A stretch of 64,000 bases of DNA. Source: CBDBJL01 sp965206365. Lineage in GTDB: Bacteria > Pseudomonadota > Alphaproteobacteria > JABAAW01 > JAHZMA01. Positions 27,807 through 37,507 of the stretch are shown here, one piece after another. Position numbers and translations under genes: made by a program. The stretch's first letter is position 1. Each line of letters begins with the position of its first letter. The stretch covers positions 310,001 through 374,000 of the forward strand of contig CBDBJL010000018.1 of the NCBI GenBank assembly GCA_965206365.1. The letters are read 5' to 3'. A model generated the notes under the pieces. The model made no database searches. It was not told where the DNA came from and saw only the letters and a list, made by a program, of their open reading frames with translations.

Positions 27807-28391
27807 TTATTTTTTTTCGATAAGATTTCTGTTGGTTATTTTTAAGTCTTCAATTTTTTGGCTTCGCTCGTTTTTTTGTTGCGCTTTGATGTCGGAGATA
27901 ATGCCATTAATATAAGAAACATTCCAAGTACGTTGCCCGACAATTCGTTTTCGGGTAATCCCATTTTCATCAATCACAATTGTTGTTGGCAATATAGAAA
28001 CTTTTAAGTATTTTGATGCCTTGCCGGCATTATCTACTACGGCGCGTAATTTTGTGATTTTAAAACCAGCATAAGATTTTTTAACCAGAGGAATACCACG
28101 AAAATCCATATTTATCGGAAGAAAAATAATATTCTTATCAGCAGCAGAGCTATACAGATTATCTAATATTTTCATTTGTTTAATGCAACGTTGGCACCAG
28201 CTTGCCCAAAAAACCAAAAAAACAACATTACCACGATAACGTTGCAGATTAACGGGTTTGGAAGTTTCATCACTTAAAAAGCCATTAAACAAAGGGTGTC
28301 GACTATCATAGCCCAGATCATCATCTGCCCAAGCAGGGAGATGGATAGATAGAGCGCATATCAAAGCACACAGGATTTTAAAATTATGCAA
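27807..28391 (-). CDS. TlpA-like periplasmic thioredoxin-fold protein
   Basis: 194 residues. A signal peptide ends near PAWAD (about 22). The redox motif is Cys66-Q-R-Cys69 in FWASWCQRCIKQM, and the cis-Pro region is VSILPTTIVIDENG. The family reduces or maintains disulfides in the envelope, often for cytochrome maturation. It is divergent from argH, an arrangement common in alphaproteobacteria. It has a long Lys/Glu-rich C-terminal tail. Confidence 0.85.
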   Translation of the reverse strand: MHNFKILCALICALSIHLPAWADDDLGYDSRHPLFNGFLSDETSKPVNLQRYRGNVVFLVFWASWCQRCIKQMKILDNLYSSAADKNIIFLPINMDFRGIPLVKKSYAGFKITKLRAVVDNAGKASKYLKVSILPTTIVIDENGITRKRIVGQRTWNVSYINGIISDIKAQQKNERSQKIEDLKITNRNLIEKK

Positions 28392-28465
28392 GAAACATCC
28401 TAAAGTTCAAACTTGTAAATCCATAGAAATTTTGGTAAAAAATTCATGGATAATAGTTAAGTTTA

Positions 28466-28474
28466 TGCTAAAAT
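28466..28474 (+). promoter_or_regulatory. Candidate extended -10 promoter for argH
   Basis: TGcTAAAAT lies 70 bp upstream of the argH ATG in the divergent tlpA-argH gap. It has TG one base before a 5/6 -10 hexamer; no clear -35. Confidence 0.4.
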
Positions 28475-28543
28475 GGCTTTATTCACAAATATATTTATCA
28501 TTAATTTAAGAAATTATTCCCTGAATTATGTCGCAACCAATCC

Positions 28544-29953
28544 ATGATTAAAGGTTCGCTTGATAAAAGTGATGTCAATCCCTTATGGGGGGGGCGTTTT
28601 GATGAAGGCGCGTCGGATCTCATGGTGGCGATAAATGCTTCGATTGACATTGATCAAAAACTTTATGCGCAAGATATTAAGGCATCTTTGGCACATAGTG
28701 CAATGCTTGAGCAAAGTGGGATTATTAATGCGCAAGATAGTTTGGCAATTAAGCAGGGTTTGTTAGAAATTGCTTCTGAAATTGCTGCAGGTAAATTTGA
28801 ATTTTCACGGGTTTTTGAAGATATCCATATGAATATTGAGCAAGGCTTAACCCAAAAAATTGGTGATGTTGCTGGCAGATTGCACACAGCGCGTAGTCGT
28901 AACGATCAAGTGGCTACGGATTTTCGTCTTTATATTCGTGATATGATTGATCAAACTGATTTGTTTTATCAAGATTTATTAGAAGCTTTGCTGGATCAAG
29001 CCGATGCAGGGTTTGACCTGCCGATGCCAGGGTTTACTCATTTGCAATCGGCGCAACCCGTTACTTTTGGGCATCATTTAATGGCTTACGTTGAAATGTT
29101 TTCTCGGGATCGGGAAAGATTTTCAGATTGTCGCAAGCGGGTGAATCAAAGCCCATTGGGTGCCGGGGCATTGGCGGGGACCTCATTTCCGATTGATCGA
29201 GAATTGACAGCTGAAATATTAGGCTTTGCTATGGTGATGCGCAATTCGCTAGATGCGGTTTCGGCACGTGATTTTGCGTTAGAATTTTTATCTAATGCCA
29301 GCATTGCCGCTATGCATTTATCGCGCTTGGCAGAAGAATTGGTGCTATGGTCGTGTGCGCAATTTGCGTTTATCGAATTGCCAAATTCATTTACGAGCGG
29401 TTCATCGATTATGCCCCAAAAGAAAAATCCAGATGCAGCAGAACTGATTCGAGCCAAATCGGGGAGAATTTTAGGAAGCTTTATTACCTTGATGCATGTG
29501 ATGAAAGCATTACCGCTTGCCTATAGCAAGGATATGCAGGAAGACAAACCCCCTGTTTTTGATACGGTTGAATCTTTGCATCTTATGTTGCGCGCGTTAC
29601 GGGGTATGATTGCCGGGCTAAAACCCAACGGCAAGAATATGGGCAAAGCTTTGCAACAAGGTTTCCCTACGGCTACGGATATGGCGGATTGGTTGGTACA
29701 AAAATTAAACATACCCTTTCGTCAGGCACATCATATTACCGGGGTTGCTGTGTTGGAAGCTGAGACATTAGGGGTTGGGTTGGCAGAGCTTTCATTAGCG
29801 CAATTGCAAAAATTACACTCTGGCATTACCGCTGAGATTTATGATGTGCTCAGCATTGAAAATTCACTGCAAACGCGAACCTCTTTTGGGGGAACTGCAC
29901 CTAAAAATGTAAAACAAGCGATTAGGCAGGCGCGAAAGGATTTGGCGAAATGA
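28544..29953 (+). CDS. argH: Argininosuccinate lyase
   Basis: 469 residues. Final step of arginine synthesis: argininosuccinate to arginine plus fumarate. Superfamily signature GSSIMPQKKNPD at about residue 285-296, RSRNDQVATDFRL, and the catalytic region PGFTHLQSAQPVTFGHH. An upstream ATG at 28528 opens only a seven-codon reading frame that ends at the argH start region, so 28544 is the start. The 3' end overlaps a small lipoprotein gene (ATGA). Confidence 0.97.
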   Translation: MIKGSLDKSDVNPLWGGRFDEGASDLMVAINASIDIDQKLYAQDIKASLAHSAMLEQSGIINAQDSLAIKQGLLEIASEIAAGKFEFSRVFEDIHMNIEQGLTQKIGDVAGRLHTARSRNDQVATDFRLYIRDMIDQTDLFYQDLLEALLDQADAGFDLPMPGFTHLQSAQPVTFGHHLMAYVEMFSRDRERFSDCRKRVNQSPLGAGALAGTSFPIDRELTAEILGFAMVMRNSLDAVSARDFALEFLSNASIAAMHLSRLAEELVLWSCAQFAFIELPNSFTSGSSIMPQKKNPDAAELIRAKSGRILGSFITLMHVMKALPLAYSKDMQEDKPPVFDTVESLHLMLRALRGMIAGLKPNGKNMGKALQQGFPTATDMADWLVQKLNIPFRQAHHITGVAVLEAETLGVGLAELSLAQLQKLHSGITAEIYDVLSIENSLQTRTSFGGTAPKNVKQAIRQARKDLAK

Positions 29954-30081
29954 GGCTCAAGAGCCAAAAAATAATTTTATCGTTATGTATTTTTTTGTTA
30001 ACAGCTTGCGGCAATAAAGTACCAGTGAAAATACCGAATGCCGAGGAACCTTATCGCTATCCGGCGGTAGAATTTTTATAA
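29950..30081 (+). CDS. lptM: LptM-like small lipoprotein
   Basis: 43 residues, overlapping the argH stop by 4 bp and ending 15 bp before lysA. It starts MRLKSQKIILSLCIFLLTAC, with a lipobox LTAC at Cys20 and a short tail rich in Pro and Lys (GNKVPVKIPNAEE). Position and size match the YifL/LptM lipoproteins found upstream of lysA or dapF; LptM assists maturation of the LPS translocon LptD. The name is by analogy of size and synteny. Confidence 0.7.
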   Translation: MRLKSQKIILSLCIFLLTACGNKVPVKIPNAEEPYRYPAVEFL

Positions 30082-30096
30082 GAATATTCAGAAAAA

Positions 30097-31353
30097 ATGT
30101 CTCAACCTAAAATTAACAGCTCAAAATTGATGTTTGAGCGAGATATTTATACGAAAATTGCGCGTGATTATGGCACGCCATGTTATATTTATGATGCGAA
30201 CCAATTTACAAGAAATTTTCAAGAATTTAAGCAGGCTTTTGCCGAGTTGAATGCGAAAATTTGTTTTGCGGTAAAGGCGAATAGTAATCTTGCCTTATTG
30301 CACGAAATTGGGTTGCTTGGTTCAGGTGCAGATATCGTGTCGCAAGGCGAAATGATGCGTGCCTTAAAGGCAAATTTACGTCCGATTATTTTCTCGGGCG
30401 TTGGCAAAAGCCAAAAAGAATTGGCCTTTGCTTTGGCAAATCAGGTTGATCAAATTAATATTGAATCTGTTGCTGAATTTGAGCTGTTGCAACAATTATT
30501 GAAAGATAGTCAACAAATTATTAAAGTTTCGATTCGGGTGAACCCTGATATTCATGTTGTTACTCATGATAAAATTGCAACAGGGCGCAAGGGTGATAAA
30601 TTTGGATTGCCTTTTGATGAGGCGCATGCGCTTTATCGGCGGGCACAGGAAATTTTTAATATTGATGCCAGCGGGGTTGCGCTACATATTGGTTCGCAAT
30701 TATTGACACTTGCACCTTATCGAGTTGCATTCCAACGGGTAAAAGGTTTTATCCAACAATTGGCCAGTGAAAATATTCACATTGAAGCTGTCGATGTGGG
30801 TGGCGGGTTAGGCATTGCTTATCAGGGTGAAGATATTCCACAAATTGTGGATTATGCCAGCATGGTTGCAGATTTTTTTGCAGATTATACGATTTATTTA
30901 GAACCTGGACGTCGGATTGCGGGCAATGCTGGTGAGTTATTGACGCAGTTGGTGGGCGTTAAAGTATCGGGTGGGAAGAAATTTGCTATTTTGGATGCGG
31001 CGATGAATGATTTGCTTCGCCCAGCCTTATATCAAGCATGGCATGAAATGATACCGATCGATGCCAAGGCTCACGAGCAAAATGTACCTGAAAATGATCA
31101 GGAAATTTACGACATTGTAGGCCCTATTTGTGAAACAGGAGATAGTTTTGCGAAGGATCGTGTTATGTCGCCATTAACAGCAGGGGATTTGTTGGTTATT
31201 AAAGATTGCGGGGCTTATGGGGCGGTCATGGCATCGAGTTATAATGCACGCGATTTAATCCCTGAAATTATGGTTAGGGATCATCAAATTTATCTTGTAC
31301 GCAAACGGGTAACGCCTGCAGATTTTATGGCGTTGGAAATGATCCCACAATGA
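30097..31353 (+). CDS. lysA: Diaminopimelate decarboxylase
   Basis: 418 residues, PLP enzyme of fold III that converts meso-diaminopimelate to lysine. PLP Lys60 in CFAVKANSN, glycine loop DVGGGLGIAY, LEPGRRIAG, and the partner-subunit motif GPICETGDSFAKD carrying the catalytic Cys. ATG at 30097 with weak spacing to an AG-rich site. Cotranscribed with argH and lptM. Confidence 0.96.
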   Translation: MSQPKINSSKLMFERDIYTKIARDYGTPCYIYDANQFTRNFQEFKQAFAELNAKICFAVKANSNLALLHEIGLLGSGADIVSQGEMMRALKANLRPIIFSGVGKSQKELAFALANQVDQINIESVAEFELLQQLLKDSQQIIKVSIRVNPDIHVVTHDKIATGRKGDKFGLPFDEAHALYRRAQEIFNIDASGVALHIGSQLLTLAPYRVAFQRVKGFIQQLASENIHIEAVDVGGGLGIAYQGEDIPQIVDYASMVADFFADYTIYLEPGRRIAGNAGELLTQLVGVKVSGGKKFAILDAAMNDLLRPALYQAWHEMIPIDAKAHEQNVPENDQEIYDIVGPICETGDSFAKDRVMSPLTAGDLLVIKDCGAYGAVMASSYNARDLIPEIMVRDHQIYLVRKRVTPADFMALEMIPQ

Positions 31354-31384
31354 TGATATTACAAATAATAACAGAATCTAGCGA

Positions 31385-32653
31385 ATGAGTGTCACATTAA
31401 ATATTTTGCTTGTAGGCTCGGGGGGGCGCGAACATGCGTTGGCGTTGGCATTATCAAAATCACCCTTGCTGAAGAAATGTTACGTTAGCCCGGGTAGTGA
31501 TGCAATGGCTTTGCTGGCAGAAAAAGTTGCTTTGCCGTTGGATGCCCATGATCAGATTGTTGCTTGGTGCCAAGCGAAAAAGATTGATCTCGTAGTGATA
31601 GGTCCTGAACAGCCCTTGGTTGCAGGGATTGCGGATGCGTTGCTTGCGGCAAAAATTTTAGTTTTTGGCCCCAATGCAAAGGCAGCACAATTTGAGGGCT
31701 CAAAAATTTTTATGAAAGAATTTTTAGTGCGCCATCAAATTCCTACAGCCGATTTTCAAGTTTTTACTCAGGGGAATGAAGCAAAAAATTATATTCTGGC
31801 GCAAAATAAACTTCCGATTATTGTGAAAACCGATGGGTTGGCTGCGGGCAAAGGTGTTTTTATAGCGTATAGTCAAGCTGAGGCAGTGCAAGCTGTGGAT
31901 GCGATGATGGCAGGGAAATTTGGCGATGCGGGCCGAAAAATCATTATTGAAGAATTTATGGTGGGTGAAGAAATTTCATGGTTTGCCATTGCTGATGGGA
32001 AACATGCCCAATTTTTGGGTTCAGCGCAAGATTATAAGCGGGTATCGGATGGGGATCTGGGCTTAAATACTGGTGGTATGGGGGCCTTTAGTCCGGCACG
32101 GCAAGAAAATTTGGCATTGAATCAACATATTATCGATACGATTCTACAACCTTTTATGCGGGCGTTGCAGGCAGAAAATTTGCGCTATCAAGGGATCTTA
32201 TTTTTTGGAATTATGCTTACAGATATGGGCGCGAAAATTATTGAAATTAACATTCGGTTCGGAGATCCTGAATGCCAAGTGTTATGTCCAAGAATTGAAG
32301 ATGATTTGTTGGCATTATTTTATCATGCGGCAAGGGGAAAATTACCGAAACAACCGATTCAATTGAAATCGAAAACCGCGCTTACCATTGTCTATGCGGC
32401 CAAGGGCTATCCTGAATCTTACGGAAAGGGCGGGCAGATCCATAATGTGGGTGCCATTGAAAATAGTGAGACAATTCAGCTTTATCATGCGGGAACGTTA
32501 AAAAATCAGGAAGGATATATCGCTAATGGCGGACGAGTTTTAAATGTGACAGCGATAGACGAAGATATTGCAATTGCACGGGCAATGGCTTATAAGAGGA
32601 TTGCAATGATAGACTGGCAGGATGGTTTTTATCGTCGGGATATTGGATTATGA
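31385..32653 (+). CDS. purD: Phosphoribosylamine-glycine ligase
   Basis: 422 residues, ATP-grasp enzyme, second step of purine synthesis. It has the N-terminal PurD start ILLVGSGGREHALALAL, the ATP-grasp loop KTDGLAAGKGVFIA, and metal-binding EINIRFGDPECQ. Full length. It follows lysA by 31 bp on the same strand. Confidence 0.96.
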   Translation: MSVTLNILLVGSGGREHALALALSKSPLLKKCYVSPGSDAMALLAEKVALPLDAHDQIVAWCQAKKIDLVVIGPEQPLVAGIADALLAAKILVFGPNAKAAQFEGSKIFMKEFLVRHQIPTADFQVFTQGNEAKNYILAQNKLPIIVKTDGLAAGKGVFIAYSQAEAVQAVDAMMAGKFGDAGRKIIIEEFMVGEEISWFAIADGKHAQFLGSAQDYKRVSDGDLGLNTGGMGAFSPARQENLALNQHIIDTILQPFMRALQAENLRYQGILFFGIMLTDMGAKIIEINIRFGDPECQVLCPRIEDDLLALFYHAARGKLPKQPIQLKSKTALTIVYAAKGYPESYGKGGQIHNVGAIENSETIQLYHAGTLKNQEGYIANGGRVLNVTAIDEDIAIARAMAYKRIAMIDWQDGFYRRDIGL

Positions 32654-32679
32654 AAAAATTTAATTTGTAGGGGTAATTA

Positions 32680-35085
32680 ATGAAGAAAAATATACAAGTT
32701 GCCGTTATTGGTGGTGGAGTTGTTGGGTGTTCTGTGTTATATCATCTCACCAAATTTGGTTGGAAAGATGTTGCTCTTTTTGAACGTAAGCAATTAACAG
32801 CAGGTTCAACATGGCATGCTGCAGGTGGTTTTCATACTCTTAATGGCGATATGAATGTTGCTAAATTACAGCAATATACGGTGGATTTATACCAGGAAAT
32901 CGAAGAAATATCAGGACAATCTTGCGGGCTTCATCTCACAGGTGGGGTGATGATGGCTTGCAGTGAAGAGCGACGTGATTGGCTGCATAGTGTGCATTCT
33001 AATGGGCGGTATCTGGGTATGAATACTGAGATTATTTCTGTTAGTGAGGCAAAAAAATATTACCCTTTCATTGATGAAAGTCAGTTTGTTGGTGCGTTAT
33101 GGCACGATGTGGAGGGGCATTTGGATCCCTCGGGAACAACGCATGCTTTTGCCAAGGCTGCCAAGAAACAAGGTGCAGATATTTATTTAGAAACATGCGT
33201 TACGGATTTAACGCAAAACCCTGATGGTTCATGGCAGGTGATAACGGATCAAGGCACAGTAACGGCTGAACATGTGGTGAATGCGGCAGGGCTTTGGGCC
33301 CGTGAAGTAGGTAAAATGGTGGGGATTGATTTGCCAGTGCTGGCAATGGAACATCATTATTTGCTGACTGAAGATATGGATGAGGTAAAGCAATTTAATG
33401 ACGAAACTGGCAATGAAGTTGGGCATTTAATTGATTGTGATGGCGAGATTTATTCACGCCAGGAACGGGGTGGTTTGTTGCTGGGCACTTATGAAGCCAA
33501 AGGTGTGCCTTGGGCAGTGAACGAAACATCTTGGGAATTTGGGAATGAATTGTTGCAACCTGATTTGGATCGAATATCTTCAGCCTTAGAAGTTGCGTTT
33601 TCACATTTTCCGATCTTAGAAAATGTCGGAATTCGTCAGGTGATTAATGGTCCTTTCACCTTTACACCTGATGGGAATCCGTTGGTGGGCCCAGTGCCGG
33701 GGGTAAAAAATTATTGGGCAGCTTTGGGCGTTATGGCAGGTTTCAGTCAAGGAGGTGGCGTCGGTTTGGCTCTTGCCAATTGGATGATTACAGGGGATCC
33801 AGGTTCAGATGTTTGGGGTATGGATGCTGCGCGTTATGGCAAATGGGCACGTCCAAGCTATACACGAGAAAAAGTGAAAGAATTTTACGGGAATCGATTT
33901 AAGATTGTTTATCCCAATGAACAACGTCCTGCAGGACGGTTGCTTAGAAGCAGCGCGCTTTATGGGATAGAAAAATCAAAACATGCTGTGTTTGGTGCTA
34001 ATGTGGGGTTAGAGATGCCATTATGGTATGCAGAATCAGCAGAAACCGCTTTTGAAACTCCAACCTATCGGCGCAGTGAAGCCTTTACCAGAGTGGGTGA
34101 AGAATGTCGGAATTTAAGTGAAAAAGTGGGTATGATTGATATTTCTGGTTTTGCAAAATATCGGGTTCAAGGGAAAAATGCAAAAACTTGGCTTTCGAAG
34201 ATGCTTGCTGGTAAAATTCCCCCCGTTGGCAAAATGGCTTTGGCACCGATGCTTAATGAACAAGGAAGATTGATTGGTGATTTTACATTGGCGAGATGCG
34301 CTGATGATGAATTTTATATTTTTGGTGCAGGTGCGGCAGAAGTGTATCATATGCGCTGGTTTAGTCAATACGCCCAAGATGATGTTACTTTAGAGTGTTT
34401 TGGATTAAGATGGGGTGGGCTTAGTATTTGTGGACCGGATAGCCAGGCATTGCTTGCCAGTATCAGTACAATCAAATTGCCATTTTTAGGCTTTGCGCGT
34501 GGTGATGTTGGGCAAGTGCCAGCTTTTGTTGGGCGGGTTTCGTTTACAGGTGAACATGGCTATGAAATTTGGTGCGATATGGAATATTTACAAGGGTTGT
34601 ACCATGTTTTATCTGAGGCAGGCAAAGCTTATGGAATCAGATTATTTGGTCTTAACGCGCTGAATTCTACAAGGTTAGAAAAAAGTTTTGGCTCATGGGC
34701 AACGGAATATCGTCCGATCTATTCAGCACAGGAGGCCATGTTGCATCGGTTTATCAGTGAAAAGAATCAAGATTTTGTTGGGTATGCAGCCTATCAAGCT
34801 GAAAAAACTCATGGGGCAAAGCGGTGTTTAACCAGCTTTACGGTAGCGGTAGAAGATGCAGATGTTTCGGGAAATGAACCTATTATGCTTGGAGATCAAG
34901 CTGTGGGTTGGGTAACTTCGGGTGGATTTGGGCATCGCACGCAACAATCAATTGCTTTGGGTTATATTCCAGTGGAATGTCGGGATGAAACGAATTTTAC
35001 CATCGAAATATTGGGAAAATCGTGCCCAGCAACCCAAAAAACGGCCCCCTTATTTGATCCCCAAGCGAGTAGAATGCGCCTTTAG
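32680..35085 (+). CDS. FAD-dependent dimethylglycine/sarcosine dehydrogenase-like protein
   Basis: 801 residues. The N-terminal D-amino-acid-oxidase-type domain has the FAD loop VIGGGVVGCSVLYHL (about 9-23) and STWHAAGG, whose His is the site of covalent FAD attachment in the family. The C-terminal half (from about 420) is the GcvT-like folate-binding domain with a GcvT C-terminal barrel (VGYAAYQAEK ... VGWVTSGGFGHRTQQSIALGYI). Such enzymes demethylate dimethylglycine or sarcosine and pass the one-carbon unit to tetrahydrofolate. The exact substrate is unknown; no betaine genes are nearby. Confidence 0.85.
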   Translation: MKKNIQVAVIGGGVVGCSVLYHLTKFGWKDVALFERKQLTAGSTWHAAGGFHTLNGDMNVAKLQQYTVDLYQEIEEISGQSCGLHLTGGVMMACSEERRDWLHSVHSNGRYLGMNTEIISVSEAKKYYPFIDESQFVGALWHDVEGHLDPSGTTHAFAKAAKKQGADIYLETCVTDLTQNPDGSWQVITDQGTVTAEHVVNAAGLWAREVGKMVGIDLPVLAMEHHYLLTEDMDEVKQFNDETGNEVGHLIDCDGEIYSRQERGGLLLGTYEAKGVPWAVNETSWEFGNELLQPDLDRISSALEVAFSHFPILENVGIRQVINGPFTFTPDGNPLVGPVPGVKNYWAALGVMAGFSQGGGVGLALANWMITGDPGSDVWGMDAARYGKWARPSYTREKVKEFYGNRFKIVYPNEQRPAGRLLRSSALYGIEKSKHAVFGANVGLEMPLWYAESAETAFETPTYRRSEAFTRVGEECRNLSEKVGMIDISGFAKYRVQGKNAKTWLSKMLAGKIPPVGKMALAPMLNEQGRLIGDFTLARCADDEFYIFGAGAAEVYHMRWFSQYAQDDVTLECFGLRWGGLSICGPDSQALLASISTIKLPFLGFARGDVGQVPAFVGRVSFTGEHGYEIWCDMEYLQGLYHVLSEAGKAYGIRLFGLNALNSTRLEKSFGSWATEYRPIYSAQEAMLHRFISEKNQDFVGYAAYQAEKTHGAKRCLTSFTVAVEDADVSGNEPIMLGDQAVGWVTSGGFGHRTQQSIALGYIPVECRDETNFTIEILGKSCPATQKTAPLFDPQASRMRL

Positions 35086-35191
35086 ATTATTATTAATATG
35101 TATCAATAAAGCTGGTTTGGCATAGATTTCGCTGTACAAAAAATGTTATCCTGTAGAGTGGTGGTATTTTTTGGAAAATAAAACGGAAAAA

Positions 35192-37375
35192 ATGCAAAAA
35201 ATATTTTTCTCGATTGAATTTTGCAAGGTTTCGATAGGCTGGTTGAGATTCGTGAGTTGGGTGTTTTTATTGATCATACTGAGTTTGGTGTTGCCAATAT
35301 CCAATCGTTTGGTGTGGGCACAAACTGAATCTAGCCTTAGTTATTCACGAATTTTGGCAGCTGGGATCAAAGCGCATTATGGTGATTATTTGCGTGGTGT
35401 TGCGCAGAGTTTTGAAGGTAAAGATCGGAATCCTGAGCTTTATAGTCGTTGGCCACGTTTATTATTACAAGAAAATACCGAAGGTGACCAAAATGGTGAG
35501 TTTGCTTATAATCAGGATTATGATATTCGCGTTAGTGAAACTTGGGAATTTTTAGATTATCAACTGGCTTATGCGAAAATGCGTGGCACCATAGAAAACA
35601 AGCAAAAAAGGAAGATTCTTGCAGCGGTTACGATGACGCGCCTTATTGATGAAAGCATTGATATTTATTGGAAGGCGCTGGTGGCTGAACGCTATGGGGA
35701 TGCGATTCGTCAGGAACAGGTGCGGATTAACAAATTATTACGTGATAGTCGGCTTTCTAATATTGTTAATACGCTTTTGCCTCATGAAAAACAGAAATTG
35801 TTAGAAGTTCGGAATAAAATTATTACGACTTTGCGTAGTTTACAAGAGAATTCTAATCGGTTTAATCAATTTATTGGTTCTCGTGGTTCTAACAAAATTA
35901 AAGCATTAACGGTGAGTTTACCTGTAAGTTATTATAATGGAGAACAGTTAGATCAATCGGGTTTTAGAGTATTTATACCCTTTGGCAAGGTTTTGGAAGA
36001 TGCGAATGATTTTATTACACAAAAGCGTGCTTATGCCGAGATTGAACGGTTATTCCCTTCGGTAAGGTTTGATGTTGGTGATGCAACGCGCCAAGTTTCA
36101 AGGCGCGATACTGTGCGTTGGCATAATTATAGCTCGCAATTAGGTTGGAATTTAAGCAATGTTTTCAAGACTTATCGGGTTACGAAAAAAGGCCTCACAC
36201 GCGAACATGCACGCTCGGCAAGCATGGTGATTGTTGCGCGCAATCGCATTGCTTTGATCGAATATCAACAAAGTTTAGCGAATTTTGACCAAGCATTATT
36301 GAATTATAATAATTCATTATGGGCACAAGCAAATTTGAGTGTTTATGATCAAGCCTCTATGGAAAATATTGCGGCACAGGTAGAAAAAATTATTGCGGCA
36401 GTACAATCCTCTTATGCGTTTGCCTCGTTGCAACGTTCTTATTTCCGTTTGCTTGTGGGGGGGGGCTATGTTGTTGTTGATAATATTAATCCGCTTGATG
36501 ATGAAAAGCGGTTAAAGAATGTTTTGGAAAGTTCTATAGAAAGGTTATTATTGGCAGATTCTATTGAACTGGGAAATCAAATAGATCGAAGCATACTTTC
36601 AGAACATTCAGATTCTCCAGAAATTTTACGAATTTTGCAAGCTTGGCAACAGGCATTGGCCTTGATTCTTTCAAGCGCGCATGGAACGAAAGCAGTGAAT
36701 GTAGAGGATAGCTTGCCTGATATTAAAGATAATATCCAAAATATTGGTTTGGCAACAAATTCTGCAGATGATTTGGTGTCTGTGGCAGAATCATTACCTG
36801 CTTATCAAAAATCTAAAAAACCTGCTTCTGCGGTTGCGCTTGTAGGTACAGCTGCGCTTGTAAGTAGGGTGAGCATGCAGCACCAAGAAAATTTAGAGCA
36901 AATAGAAAAAATTGGGCAAGTGGCAGATCAAGTTAATGAAGCTTCATTGCGCACACAAGATGCAGCAAAACGTGTGGAAAAAGCCGCAAATACTGCAGTG
37001 GAGGCTGTGGGTGCGGCAACGAAATTATTTCAAGAGGTGAAGAAAAAAGATGAAGAAGCGAAAATGATGGAAATGGAGCTGAAACAAAAATTAGCATTTA
37101 CAAAAATGTATTTTCCGAGAACTCCCGCCGATGCTGCAGATGCGGATCTAATGCTTAGGCAGCTAAATACAGAAAAATCGATGTCTGCATCGGAAAAAAT
37201 GAAAATGGAACTGGAGGAAAAAATGGAGCAAGAATCACAGTCTTCATTGTTAGAAACCCCTAAAACCGAAACAACGACAATATTACCACCAGAAGATTTG
37301 TTGAAGAATTTATCGAATCCAACGGTCGTACCCGAAGCAAATATTTCAACCTCAACACCTGATTTTATACCCTAG
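35192..37375 (+). CDS. TolC-like outer-membrane efflux protein with added C-terminal coiled coil
   Basis: 727 residues from the ATG at 35192; a TTG at 35171 extends the frame by seven residues. The signal peptide ends near RLVWAQT. The body has two long helical stretches; the second (ARNRIALIEYQQSLANFDQALLNYNNSLWAQANL and AYAFASLQRSYFRLL-like pattern) resembles TolC/OEP proteins, and LGWNLSNVFKTYR looks like the barrel entry. After about residue 540 it adds a Glu/Lys/Ala coiled coil and a Thr/Pro tail not usual in TolC. The type I secretion or efflux role is inferred. A terminator follows. Confidence 0.6.
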   Translation: MQKIFFSIEFCKVSIGWLRFVSWVFLLIILSLVLPISNRLVWAQTESSLSYSRILAAGIKAHYGDYLRGVAQSFEGKDRNPELYSRWPRLLLQENTEGDQNGEFAYNQDYDIRVSETWEFLDYQLAYAKMRGTIENKQKRKILAAVTMTRLIDESIDIYWKALVAERYGDAIRQEQVRINKLLRDSRLSNIVNTLLPHEKQKLLEVRNKIITTLRSLQENSNRFNQFIGSRGSNKIKALTVSLPVSYYNGEQLDQSGFRVFIPFGKVLEDANDFITQKRAYAEIERLFPSVRFDVGDATRQVSRRDTVRWHNYSSQLGWNLSNVFKTYRVTKKGLTREHARSASMVIVARNRIALIEYQQSLANFDQALLNYNNSLWAQANLSVYDQASMENIAAQVEKIIAAVQSSYAFASLQRSYFRLLVGGGYVVVDNINPLDDEKRLKNVLESSIERLLLADSIELGNQIDRSILSEHSDSPEILRILQAWQQALALILSSAHGTKAVNVEDSLPDIKDNIQNIGLATNSADDLVSVAESLPAYQKSKKPASAVALVGTAALVSRVSMQHQENLEQIEKIGQVADQVNEASLRTQDAAKRVEKAANTAVEAVGAATKLFQEVKKKDEEAKMMEMELKQKLAFTKMYFPRTPADAADADLMLRQLNTEKSMSASEKMKMELEEKMEQESQSSLLETPKTETTTILPPEDLLKNLSNPTVVPEANISTSTPDFIP

Positions 37376-37385
37376 TGGGAAAATT

Positions 37386-37420
37386 AAAAGCCAATAAAAA
37401 TGCTTTTGGTTGGCTTTTTT
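37386..37420 (+). terminator. Rho-independent terminator
   Basis: AAAAGCCAA (37386-37394) pairs with TTGGCTTTT (37410-37418) and ends in a T-run. It closes the TolC-like transcript and precedes the trcR promoter. Confidence 0.75.
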
Positions 37421-37430
37421 ATGTTATTTT

Positions 37431-37439
37431 TGTTATAAA
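37431..37439 (+). promoter_or_regulatory. Extended -10 promoter of trcR
   Basis: TGtTATAAA, TG one base before a near-consensus -10, 69 bp upstream of the trcR start and directly after the terminator of the previous gene. No convincing -35. Confidence 0.45.
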
Positions 37440-37507
37440 ATGGCAGGATGATTTGCAGATATAAAGGATGCAAAGCAGAAATATTTTGATAATTTTAGGA
37501 GAGAAGA

